Assembly (NCBI GenBank): GCA_030624785.1
Contig: JAUXJK010000059.1
Span: 1-8,931, forward strand
Origin: Actinomycetes bacterium
GTDB taxonomy: Bacteria; Actinomycetota; Thermoleophilia; Gaiellales; Gaiellaceae
Direction: 5' to 3'
DNA length: 8,931 nucleotides
This document shows, in pieces, positions 1-6,707 of the stretch; position 1 is the first letter of the stretch, and each line of letters begins with the position of its first letter. The translations under genes and the position numbers were made by a program. The notes beneath the pieces are model-generated. The model saw only the letters and a program-made list of their open reading frames with translations. It made no database searches and was not told the origin of the DNA.

Positions 1-103
1 CCGTATAGATCGCGTCGAGAACAGCATCCGAGATCTGATCGGCCATCTTGTCGGGGTGCCCTTCGGTAACGGACTCCGACGTGAAAAGGAACTCGTGCGC
101 CAT
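1..103 (-). CDS. metK: S-adenosylmethionine synthetase, N-terminal fragment (runs off left edge)
   Basis: MetK makes S-adenosylmethionine from methionine and ATP in the cytoplasm. Only the first 34 codons are in the window. The minus-strand translation from the ATG at 103-101 begins MAHEFLFTSESVTEGHPDK and continues MADQISDAVLDAIYT. This is the conserved MetK N-terminus: the FTSESVTEGHPDK block carries the early His-Pro-Asp of the ATP/methionine site. MetK proteins are usually about 380-400 residues, so roughly 90 % of the gene lies outside. The ATG is preferred because the conserved block starts five residues after it and no start codon lies just upstream in frame. No Shine-Dalgarno sequence is visible. 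The start sits 14 nt after the TAG of the upstream lipoprotein gene, so translation may depend on reinitiation from that gene. Confidence 0.95.
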   Translation of the reverse strand, partial: MAHEFLFTSESVTEGHPDKMADQISDAVLDAIYT

Positions 104-115
104 TTCGGCGCCGAA
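104..115. repeat. perfect 12-bp palindrome directly before metK
   Basis: The sequence TTCGGCGCCGAA is its own reverse complement and ends directly against the metK ATG. It fills almost all of the 14-nt gap between the lipoprotein stop codon and metK. It occupies the place where a ribosome binding site would be expected. It could be an operator half-pair or a short RNA stem, though as a continuous palindrome it has no loop and would have to open at the centre. It may also be chance in GC-rich DNA. Confidence 0.5.
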
Positions 116-117
116 GG

Positions 118-1698
118 CTACTCGATTGTCAGCAGTGCAGCAAACTGCTGCTCATCTGCTGATGCCGTTCCGAATACCAGTAGCGCTCCCAACGGAGCGA
201 GATTGTCAAGCGTTGCAGGATCAACGCTGTCAGAACCGGGGAGTCCGAGACTGCTTCCAAGCGGCGCAAGCGCGAGGCTCTCCGCTACGTCGAGGTAGAT
301 GAACCCTGCCGTCTCGTCAGGCAACCCGGCTGCGTCGGCCACGGCCGAGAATTGCTCGTCGTCCTTCAAGCTTTCAGAGGCGCCGAAGTCTGCAATTCCT
401 TCCATGGTCGTCGTAATAACGAGATGATCCTCAACGTCGGCGAAGTACACCGTTTGACCATCGAGCGTGATGCTCTGAGCGGCTCTGTCACCGATTGTGA
501 TCTCTTCGCTCTGTAGCGCCAGGCTGTCTCCGCCTAGCTCAGCGATCGCGAGTAGCCGGTTTATCAGGCTCGCGCTCTCCGCCGAGTCGTCGGGACTCAG
601 CACAATCGTGATCTCGGGGATCGGCTCTCCGGGCCGCACGTACACGGCGTGTTCATTCTCGAACAGCGGCAACAGGTCGTCTTCGATCGTCAGACCGAGC
701 AGAGCTTCGAACTGCCCGAGCTGTGCTTCAGCGTCAGGTTGCGCTTGCAGAGCCGCGTCAATGGTCTTTTTCACCGACTCGCGCAGATCTCGCGTCGAGA
801 CGAATGCAATTGCACCAGCTGGCGCAAGATCCAGAATTTCTGACGTGCCTGTACTCGGCACGGTCGCGCCGACGGTCTTCGAGAGACCAACCAGCGCTAC
901 ACCGGCCTCGGTCGCGAGGATCGCAAAGGCGGCTCCTTCAAACGTGCCTAGACTGACTCCACCGAGTAGATCCTGCAGAGCTTCGATGCCTTCTGGATTG
1001 TCGGCCGCGGTCTGATCGACCAACTCCCGTGTTACGGCGGGGCTAATCCACATCCGGGCCAGGCTGTTGCCAGGGAGAGCTGACATCAGCTCGCTGAACC
1101 TGGGCGCATCGGCAAGGGATGCTTGCTCCGTCGAAGCGATCAATGCATCGAGCGCTTCCTCGTCATCGGCCAGCAGGTACCAGTCGTCGATCACGCGCCA
1201 TGCGGGCGAGCTACCTGGATCGTCCGCTTGTCCTTTGGTCAATAGCTCGTCAAGCTTCGACGCGTCGTTCGGCTTGAGAACCATCGCGATCGGCGGGTCG
1301 TCCTCGGTGAGTTCGAGCATCGCGATCGTGATGTCGCTACCGAGGGCTGGACGCACGTCGGTATCAAAGTCGACTTCGTCGCCGGCCAGACTGCTCAAGG
1401 CCGAGTCAATGGCGTCCTGAGACGCGGGGAATCGAGCCACGATGTCGCTCGCGAGCTTCCATTCCTCAGATTCCAGGTCCGTGTTCAACGTGAACAAGAC
1501 AGGTACATCGGCCGGGAGCAGCTCCGCGGCTGCTGGAGAATCTCCGTCTCCCTCACCGATGCCGGCGAGACTGTTGCTGCTCCCAGAGTCGCTGCCGCCA
1601 CAGGCCGCAAGGGCAAGGGCGAGGGCAGCAAACATGCTGAGCAGGAGCCATGGACGCAGGAGCGTCCCTCTAGTTGTTGGTGTCTTCAATGCGTTCAT
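118..1698 (-). CDS. DUF3352-like secreted lipoprotein with two homologous halves
   Basis: This is a 526-residue predicted lipoprotein of unknown function. The N-terminus has Arg/Lys residues (K5, R10, R15), a hydrophobic stretch at about 17-32 and the lipobox L-A-A-C with the lipidated cysteine at C33. A Gly/Ser/Asp-rich linker (34-58) follows. The mature part is strongly acidic and falls into two similar halves, about 59-275 and 289-526. Each half starts with LLPADVPVLF- or LAPAGAIAFV-like segments, has a central hydrophobic strand pair, then a D-x-x-x-L-(L/V) block, an R-F-S or Q-F-S segment and a hydrophobic end. The general layout matches actinobacterial DUF3352 proteins; this is recalled from family knowledge, not searched. 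The ATG is supported by the purine-rich GGGGGA 5 nt upstream. It lies 25 nt after gpsA and 14 nt before metK, so it is probably cotranscribed with both. No enzymatic motif was recognised, and a cell-surface or envelope role is only inferred. Confidence 0.85.
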   Translation of the reverse strand: MNALKTPTTRGTLLRPWLLLSMFAALALALAACGGSDSGSSNSLAGIGEGDGDSPAAAELLPADVPVLFTLNTDLESEEWKLASDIVARFPASQDAIDSALSSLAGDEVDFDTDVRPALGSDITIAMLELTEDDPPIAMVLKPNDASKLDELLTKGQADDPGSSPAWRVIDDWYLLADDEEALDALIASTEQASLADAPRFSELMSALPGNSLARMWISPAVTRELVDQTAADNPEGIEALQDLLGGVSLGTFEGAAFAILATEAGVALVGLSKTVGATVPSTGTSEILDLAPAGAIAFVSTRDLRESVKKTIDAALQAQPDAEAQLGQFEALLGLTIEDDLLPLFENEHAVYVRPGEPIPEITIVLSPDDSAESASLINRLLAIAELGGDSLALQSEEITIGDRAAQSITLDGQTVYFADVEDHLVITTTMEGIADFGASESLKDDEQFSAVADAAGLPDETAGFIYLDVAESLALAPLGSSLGLPGSDSVDPATLDNLAPLGALLVFGTASADEQQFAALLTIE

Positions 1699-1703
1699 GT
1701 CTG

Positions 1704-1709
1704 TCCCCC
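1704..1709 (-). promoter_or_regulatory. Shine-Dalgarno-like site of the lipoprotein gene
   Basis: On the minus strand GGGGGA lies 5 nt before the ATG at 1698. It is the only clear ribosome binding site I could find before any gene in the window, and it supports that start codon. The other genes rely on overlapping or near-abutting start and stop codons. Confidence 0.55.
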
Positions 1710-1723
1710 AGAGTCCGGGAGTC

Positions 1724-2680
1724 CTACTCCCTCGTCGGCCGGCGCGCCAGCAAGCTTGAGACTAGCTCCTCGATGCGCCCTCCCGACAGCACCGCGCACA
1801 CGGCCTCCGTGATGGGAAGTTCAATATCGAGCTCCTGACCGAGCCGACGCAAGACCGGCGCGGTTGACATTCCCTCGACCACCATGCCGATACGTTCCTG
1901 CGCCTCGGCGATAGTGGCGCCCTGTGCCACGAGCTCGCCGGCCCGCCTGTTTCGACTGTGTCGGCTTGAGCATGTCCCGACGAGGTCACCCATCCCGGCA
2001 AGGCCGGAAAATGTCTCTCCCCGAGCCCCGCACGCGGCTGCAAGACGGGCCATCTCGGCCAGACCCCGGCTCATCAAGGCTGCCTTGGCGTTGTCACCAA
2101 GCTCGAGACCGTCGACAGCGCCAGCGGCAAGAGCGATCACGTTCTTTGCGGCTGAGCAGAGCTCGACGCCCACGAGATCATCGTTCAGATAGATCCGAAA
2201 ACGGGTGCTGTGGATTGCGTCCTGTAGCCGCTCGGCGAGTTCCGTATCGGTACTGGCGACGACCGCGGCCGCTGGCAGCCCGGCGACAAGTTCCTCCGCA
2301 TGGTTGGGGCCACCGAGCACAGCTACAGGCCTGTCACCCACGAGCTCGGACGGTCGACCACCCGTGATCGGATCAAGGCCCTTCGTGAGGATCAGCGCAG
2401 GCGTGTTCCCCTTGACCTCAGCTGCAACATCTGCGAGAGCGCCGCTCGGAAGCGCGAAAACAAGGATGTCAGTTTCCTCGACGTCCATCGTGGCCATTTC
2501 CACGGCAGCGAGCCCGGTCAGGTCAGCGTCATTCAGATAGCGCGGATTGCGTGCCGTTTCGCGGATCTCTGCGGCCTGGTCTGCGTCGCGGCAGGCGAGA
2601 GTCACATCATGGTTCTGCTCCACCAGCAACGCCGCAAATGCCGTACCCCAGCTTCCACCGCCGATCACGAGGAACCGCAT
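1724..2680 (-). CDS. gpsA: NAD(P)H-dependent glycerol-3-phosphate dehydrogenase
   Basis: GpsA reduces dihydroxyacetone phosphate to sn-glycerol-3-phosphate, the backbone of phospholipids, in the cytoplasm. The 318-residue product has the usual family length. The N-terminal Rossmann fold shows the dinucleotide loop GGGSWGTA (7-14). Other hallmarks are LTKG with K100, GGPNHAEE (123-130), the catalytic lysine in AAKN (K179), and the C-terminal block GLAGMGDLVGTC (226-237) followed by SRNRRAG (242-248). GPNHAEE differs slightly from the common GP(S/T/N)FA form, with His in place of Phe. The ATG start lies 2 nt after the der TAG. This fits translational coupling, and no Shine-Dalgarno site is seen. 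A der-gpsA neighbourhood is also known from Bacillus subtilis. The product feeds the same pathway as the PlsC-type acyltransferase two genes upstream. Confidence 0.96.
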   Translation of the reverse strand: MRFLVIGGGSWGTAFAALLVEQNHDVTLACRDADQAAEIRETARNPRYLNDADLTGLAAVEMATMDVEETDILVFALPSGALADVAAEVKGNTPALILTKGLDPITGGRPSELVGDRPVAVLGGPNHAEELVAGLPAAAVVASTDTELAERLQDAIHSTRFRIYLNDDLVGVELCSAAKNVIALAAGAVDGLELGDNAKAALMSRGLAEMARLAAACGARGETFSGLAGMGDLVGTCSSRHSRNRRAGELVAQGATIAEAQERIGMVVEGMSTAPVLRRLGQELDIELPITEAVCAVLSGGRIEELVSSLLARRPTRE

Positions 2681-2682
2681 GG

Positions 2683-3993
2683 CTAGCGCTGCTGCCCGAC
2701 GAAATCGATGACGACTGGCGTGCCTTCAAGACCGAACCGTTCACGAATCTGGTTCTCGACCCAGTATGCGTAGTCACGTGTCACGAGACCTGCATCGTTC
2801 ACGAAGAGGCGGAAGCGTGGCGGTCGTACCGCGACCTGGGTGCCGTACTTGAGTCGAAGTCGGCGACCCTGCTTGCTCGGACCGGGCCGACCGGAGCGAA
2901 GTTCTTCGAGGAACTCGTTGAGCTCTGACGTGGCCACGCGGAACAGCCGCCTCCTGAAGAGTTCTTCAACGGAGTCGAGCAGTCGCCCGAGTCCTCGACC
3001 GGTTGACGCGGACACAGCGACAAGCGTCGGACGCTGGCGAAGCTTCTCCTGCATGCGCAGCCGCACGTCCTCGACGCCGATCGTGCTGATGTCCCACTTT
3101 GCGAGGACAAGCAGGGTCGAACACCCGGCCCGCCGGGCGATATCGGCGACCGTCAGGTCGTGATCGACGATCCCTTCCGAGCTATCGATGACCACGAGCG
3201 CGACGTCGGCGCGCTCCGCGGCCCGCCTCGTTCGAAGTTCCGAGAAGTATTCGATGCCCTGGCGATGACGACGCCTCCGTCGCACACCTGCCGTGTCGAC
3301 GAGGACGAATGTCGTGTCGTCGCGCTGAAGCGTCGTATCGATCGCATCGCGAGTTGTTCCAGGTATCTCCGAGACGATGACGCGATCCCGTCCGAGCAGC
3401 GCGTTGAGAAGACTCGACTTGCCCACGTTCGGCCTTCCGAGAATCGCGACGCGGATCGCGTCGTCCCCCGGCTCGACAAGTGCGGTCCCGGGAAGCGCAG
3501 CAACGACCAGGTCGAGGAGGTCGCCCGTCGAGTTGCCATGAAGCGCCGATATCGGAACTGGGTCGCCAAGTCCAAGTCGATGAAACTCGACGGCGTCGTG
3601 TTCGTGCCGAGCATCGTCGATCTTGTTTGCGACGACTATCACCGGTGTCTTCGAGGCGCGGAGAATCTGCGCAACCTCCTCGTCTCCCGGCGTCACACCT
3701 GTCTGTGCGTCGACAACGAACAGCACGACATCGGCGTCCTCGATAGCAGCCCGGGCTTGGCGACCAATGGCCTGCGTGATCGGTGACTCATCCGCGATGT
3801 CGACGCCTCCGGTATCGACGAGCACGAACCTGGATCTCCCCCATTCACACACGACCTCCTTCCGGTCGCGTGTGACACCCGCGGTCTCATGGACAACGGT
3901 TTCGCGTGTCGCGGTGAGCCTGTTCACGAGCGTCGACTTGCCGACGTTGGGAAACCCGACGACCGCGACCGTACCAGCCAACGATCCAGTCAT
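2683..3993 (-). CDS. der: ribosome-assembly GTPase Der (EngA), two G domains plus KH-like domain
   Basis: Der is an essential tandem GTPase that acts in assembly of the large ribosomal subunit. The 436-residue length is typical. The first G domain has GFPNVGKST (13-21), a switch I AGVTRDR (38-44), DTGG (60-63), NKID (123-126) and SAL (149-151). The second has GRPNVGKSS (186-194), PGTTRD (211-216), DTAGV (233-237), AKWD (298-301) and SAS (328-330). The KH-like RNA-binding domain covers about 350-436 and contains KYGTQV and RFRLFVND. Two departures stand out: the second G4 motif is AKWD instead of NKWD, and the first switch I has Ala38 where Pro is usual. The reading frame is intact, so there is no sign of decay. 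The ATG overlaps the plsC stop as ATGA, which fixes the start and suggests coupled translation. Confidence 0.97.
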   Translation of the reverse strand: MTGSLAGTVAVVGFPNVGKSTLVNRLTATRETVVHETAGVTRDRKEVVCEWGRSRFVLVDTGGVDIADESPITQAIGRQARAAIEDADVVLFVVDAQTGVTPGDEEVAQILRASKTPVIVVANKIDDARHEHDAVEFHRLGLGDPVPISALHGNSTGDLLDLVVAALPGTALVEPGDDAIRVAILGRPNVGKSSLLNALLGRDRVIVSEIPGTTRDAIDTTLQRDDTTFVLVDTAGVRRRRRHRQGIEYFSELRTRRAAERADVALVVIDSSEGIVDHDLTVADIARRAGCSTLLVLAKWDISTIGVEDVRLRMQEKLRQRPTLVAVSASTGRGLGRLLDSVEELFRRRLFRVATSELNEFLEELRSGRPGPSKQGRRLRLKYGTQVAVRPPRFRLFVNDAGLVTRDYAYWVENQIRERFGLEGTPVVIDFVGQQR

Positions 3994-4706
3994 TCGAACC
4001 GCGATGGCACGTGAGAGCTACGCGGTGGCCTGCCAGGCGGACATCCGTGTTCGCGCGCCACACGAAGAAATTCCCAGAGGCGAGTGATCTCATTCATGAT
4101 CACCGTCGATGCTGCGCGATAGCCCTTCGAGTTGGTTGGGTATTCGTCAAAGCGCAACGGTTCGCCGAATGCGACCGCAACGGGCTCCCGACCTCGAAAT
4201 GTCCAGTCTCGCGAACCTTCAATGGCTGCGGGGACAACGGGGACGCCCTCGTTCATAGCGATCATCGCCGCGCCTGGCTTCGGCTCGCCGGGGACACCCG
4301 AGACCTGGCGCGTACCCTCGATGAACATTCCGAGCATGTGGTTGTCACGGACCGTCTTCCGCATGCGTCTCAACGCGTCTCGATCTGACTCGCCGCGGCG
4401 GATGGACAAGGCGCCGTGCGCTCGGATCAGTTGACCGAGGCCCGCGGTTTCATGCGCCTCGCTCTTCGCAGCGAAGACCACACGACGGGGGCATGAGACT
4501 CCGAAACATGCGGGATCGATGGCATGGAAATGATTCATTGCGAGCACGGCGCCGCCGTGGCGCGGGACCCGTTCAGCGCCATAGATCGACAGCGGAGCAA
4601 AGGTGTGCATCATCGCACCGATCAGCCCCTTGCCTACCGCCCAGTAAAAAACCGGCATACCGGGTCTCCAGGGTTCGCGTTGCGTGGCCTCGCCCTCGCC
4701 GCTCAT
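3990..4706 (-). CDS. plsC: PlsC-type 1-acylglycerol-3-phosphate O-acyltransferase
   Basis: This family transfers an acyl chain to lysophosphatidic acid to give phosphatidic acid at the inner face of the membrane. The 238-residue product shows the acyltransferase motif I as N58-H59-x4-D64 (NHFHAID), the phosphate-binding motif III as EGTR (130-133), and motif IV around VPVVPAAIEG (155-164). A hydrophobic segment near 18-40 could contact the membrane. The C-terminal 20 or so residues are Pro/Arg/Ser rich and look disordered. The ATG overlaps the cmk TGA as ATGA, and the gene's own stop overlaps the der start in the same way. A PlsC homologue next to cmk is a recurrent arrangement in several phyla. 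The exact acyl acceptor cannot be proven from sequence; other small acyltransferases share these motifs. Confidence 0.9.
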   Translation of the reverse strand: MSGEGEATQREPWRPGMPVFYWAVGKGLIGAMMHTFAPLSIYGAERVPRHGGAVLAMNHFHAIDPACFGVSCPRRVVFAAKSEAHETAGLGQLIRAHGALSIRRGESDRDALRRMRKTVRDNHMLGMFIEGTRQVSGVPGEPKPGAAMIAMNEGVPVVPAAIEGSRDWTFRGREPVAVAFGEPLRFDEYPTNSKGYRAASTVIMNEITRLWEFLRVAREHGCPPGRPPRSSHVPSRFE

Positions 4707-5383
4707 TGGCGCGCCGCTACAACGCTGTCCGCGAGCCGCAGGATGCGCTCGACAACATCGTCAATCTCGAGCCCGGTTGTGTCGATCTTCGTGGCATCGC
4801 TTGCGGGACGCGACTGTTCTGCGTCGGCCTCGTCGCGTCGGCGAAGCTCTCCAACCAGGGTCTCCTCGTCGCGTCCGAACTGCTCGGCCGCGCGCCGACG
4901 AGTTCGCTCGCTCTCGTCTGCGGTCAGATACACCTTCACTGCCGCGTCGGGAGCAACGACCGTCGCTATATCGCGTCCCTCGATCACGGCGTTCCCTCGG
5001 GCGGCCGCAGCTCGCTGACGCTCGCGCAGTATCGCGCGAACCTCCGCGTGCGCGGCGACGCGCGATACGTCGCGATCGATGCGCGGCTCGCGCAATGCAA
5101 GTGTGACGTCCTCGCCGTCCACTCGGACGCGACGATGCTCCACGTCCCACTGGTGTCGCTCGCTCGCATGGCCGAGCGCCACACCGTCGTCGAGGTCGAT
5201 TCGGTCGCGAAGCGCGATCCAGGTGATCACTCGATACATCGCTCCCGTATCGACGTATGTAAATCCCAGACGCTCGGCAACGAGTCGGGCGGTCGTACTT
5301 TTCCCCGCGCCGGCGGGACCGTCGATGGCTATCACCATGGGCTGAGTATCGAGGTCGGCCGAGTCATAGATATGCCGGCGCAT
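4703..5383 (-). CDS. cmk: cytidylate kinase
   Basis: Cmk phosphorylates CMP and dCMP to the diphosphates using ATP. The 226-residue product has the P-loop GPAGAGKST (22-30), VDTGAMYR (44-51) with the phosphate-binding R51, IEGRDIATVV (134-143) with R137, an Arg-rich lid TRRRAAE (161-167), and RRRDEADAEQSR (181-192). R183 and D187 match the nucleoside-binding Arg/Asp pair of the family (R181/D185 in E. coli, from memory). The following loop is shorter than usual: the common R-x-x-SPL segment is missing, and Q190 stands where a phosphate-binding Arg is expected. The first ATG (5383) lies 22 nt after the aroA stop. A second in-frame ATG at 5338 begins directly at the core strand MVIAIDGPAG and is a real alternative. 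Neither has a clear ribosome binding site. The aroA-cmk linkage is also found in E. coli. Confidence 0.95.
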   Translation of the reverse strand: MRRHIYDSADLDTQPMVIAIDGPAGAGKSTTARLVAERLGFTYVDTGAMYRVITWIALRDRIDLDDGVALGHASERHQWDVEHRRVRVDGEDVTLALREPRIDRDVSRVAAHAEVRAILRERQRAAAARGNAVIEGRDIATVVAPDAAVKVYLTADESERTRRRAAEQFGRDEETLVGELRRRDEADAEQSRPASDATKIDTTGLEIDDVVERILRLADSVVAARQ

Positions 5384-5405
5384 TGTGGCCGGCTACCCGT
5401 AACGC

Positions 5406-6707
5406 CTAGATGCGCAACGAGTCGAGAACGTCGAAGAAGCCGGGGTAGCTTACCTCGACCCAGTCAGCACCCTCGATCTGCACGCCATCGCGCGACAAGA
5501 GACCAGCCAGCGCACCGATCATCGCGATGCGGTGATCGCCGGCAGTCTCGATATGCCCGCCGCCGGGCCGCGTCGGAACGCCTCGGACGCGAAAACCGTC
5601 TGGCCGCTCCTCGATGCGCACTCCAATCGCACGTAGGGCCCTTGTTGTAGAACTGATGCGATCGGACTCTTTTACGCGCAGCTCCTCAGCTCCCCAAACC
5701 GTGCTCTCGCCGTGTGACAGTGCCGCGACGAGCGCAAAGAGCGGGAGCTCGTCGATCAGAAGCGGCACCTCAGATGCCCCAATTGACGTCGCCGTCAGCT
5801 CGGACGAACTCACCTCGATATCGGCAACGGGTTCGCCTGCGACCGTCCTACGGTTAAAGACGGAGATCCGAGCGCCCATTCGCTCCAGAACGCTGAGGAA
5901 TCCCGTGCGAGTGGGGTTGACGCCGACACCGTGCACGCGTATGCGGGAGCCAGACATCAGCACGCCAACCGCTAGAAATGGCGCCGCGGACGAGAAATCA
6001 CCCGGGACATCGAACGACAAGGGTCGTAGTGTCTTCACTGGCCAGACCGACGCTCGCCCGGGCGAGTAGGAGATGCGAGCGCCTGCAGCGGCCAGCATTC
6101 GCTCTGTGTGGTCGCGCGTCGGTCGCGGCTCGCGAACCTCGGTTGGTCCCTCCTCCGCGAGCAGGCCCGCGAGAAGCACGCTTGACTTCACCTGTGCGCT
6201 AGCCACCGGAAGCTCGTAGGAGATCGGATGCAGACTCCCACCCTCGATCCGCACGGGCGGATATCCGTCAGTCGACGCGATCCTGGCGCCCATCTCGCGC
6301 AGAGGGGTCGCGACCCGTTCGACCGGGCGGCCGGAGAGCGACTCGTCGCCGATCAGCTCGAATGAACCGTCCTGGCCGGCGAGCAAGCCGGAGATCAGAC
6401 GAAGCAACGTCCCAGCGTTGCCGCAATCGAGCGCCTCGGCCGGGGCCTTCAGTCCGCGAACGCCGACGCCGTCGACGGTCGCGAGATCGCCATCGATCCG
6501 TGCGTCGACACCCAGCTGGCGCAACACTGACGCAGTGCTGGTGGTGTCAGCGGAGCTACCGAATCGTTTGATCTCGGACCGACCGTCGGCCAACGCACCG
6601 AGAAGGAGGGATCGATGAGATATCGACTTGTCGCCCGGAACTGCGACGTCGCCCTCGAGCCCGTGCGCTGGCTCGATCCGACGGAGAGAGTCAGTCCTGC
6701 TCGGCAT
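5406..6707 (-). CDS. aroA: 3-phosphoshikimate 1-carboxyvinyltransferase (EPSP synthase), class II type
   Basis: AroA joins phosphoenolpyruvate and shikimate-3-phosphate to give EPSP, the sixth shikimate-pathway step. The 433-residue product has PGDKSISHR (24-32, with K27), DCGNAGT (94-100), IDELP with D319, RVKESDR with E347 (345-350) and DHRIAM with H392 (391-396). It carries the class II signatures GDKS (25-28), SAQVK (170-174), RDHTE (198-202) and NPTR (264-267). The residue matching E. coli Gly96 is Gly, not the Ala of the CP4 enzyme. The C-terminal SKTFP lysine of class I enzymes is absent (VSYPGFF here). The frame is open further upstream to 6785, but that lies inside tyrA. ATG 6707 gives the normal family N-terminus and overlaps tyrA by 17 nt. 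No Shine-Dalgarno site was found. Confidence 0.96.
   Translation of the reverse strand: MPSRTDSLRRIEPAHGLEGDVAVPGDKSISHRSLLLGALADGRSEIKRFGSSADTTSTASVLRQLGVDARIDGDLATVDGVGVRGLKAPAEALDCGNAGTLLRLISGLLAGQDGSFELIGDESLSGRPVERVATPLREMGARIASTDGYPPVRIEGGSLHPISYELPVASAQVKSSVLLAGLLAEEGPTEVREPRPTRDHTERMLAAAGARISYSPGRASVWPVKTLRPLSFDVPGDFSSAAPFLAVGVLMSGSRIRVHGVGVNPTRTGFLSVLERMGARISVFNRRTVAGEPVADIEVSSSELTATSIGASEVPLLIDELPLFALVAALSHGESTVWGAEELRVKESDRISSTTRALRAIGVRIEERPDGFRVRGVPTRPGGGHIETAGDHRIAMIGALAGLLSRDGVQIEGADWVEVSYPGFFDVLDSLRI

Noticed and set aside
104..117. Possible SAM riboswitch in front of metK
   Set aside because: The 14-nt gap is far too short for any known SAM riboswitch, and the upstream sequence is coding.
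497..1015. A 172-codon plus-strand open frame antisense to the lipoprotein gene
   Set aside because: Its Ser/Arg/Ala-rich composition is that of a shadow frame. The minus-strand frame has a signal peptide, lipobox and ribosome binding site.
1718..1730. A short hairpin (GGAGT-AGG-ACTCC on the minus strand) over the gpsA stop codon
   Set aside because: The stem is only 5 bp, has no U-tract after it and lies partly in coding sequence, so it is not a convincing terminator.
3160..3786. A 208-codon plus-strand open frame antisense to der
   Set aside because: It mirrors the conserved Der coding sequence, shows no family motif and has no ribosome binding site of note.
4493..5650. A 385-codon plus-strand open frame across plsC, cmk and aroA
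   Set aside because: It is fully antisense to three confidently identified genes, its translation is Arg/Ser-rich without recognisable motifs, and long antisense frames are expected in GC-rich coding DNA.
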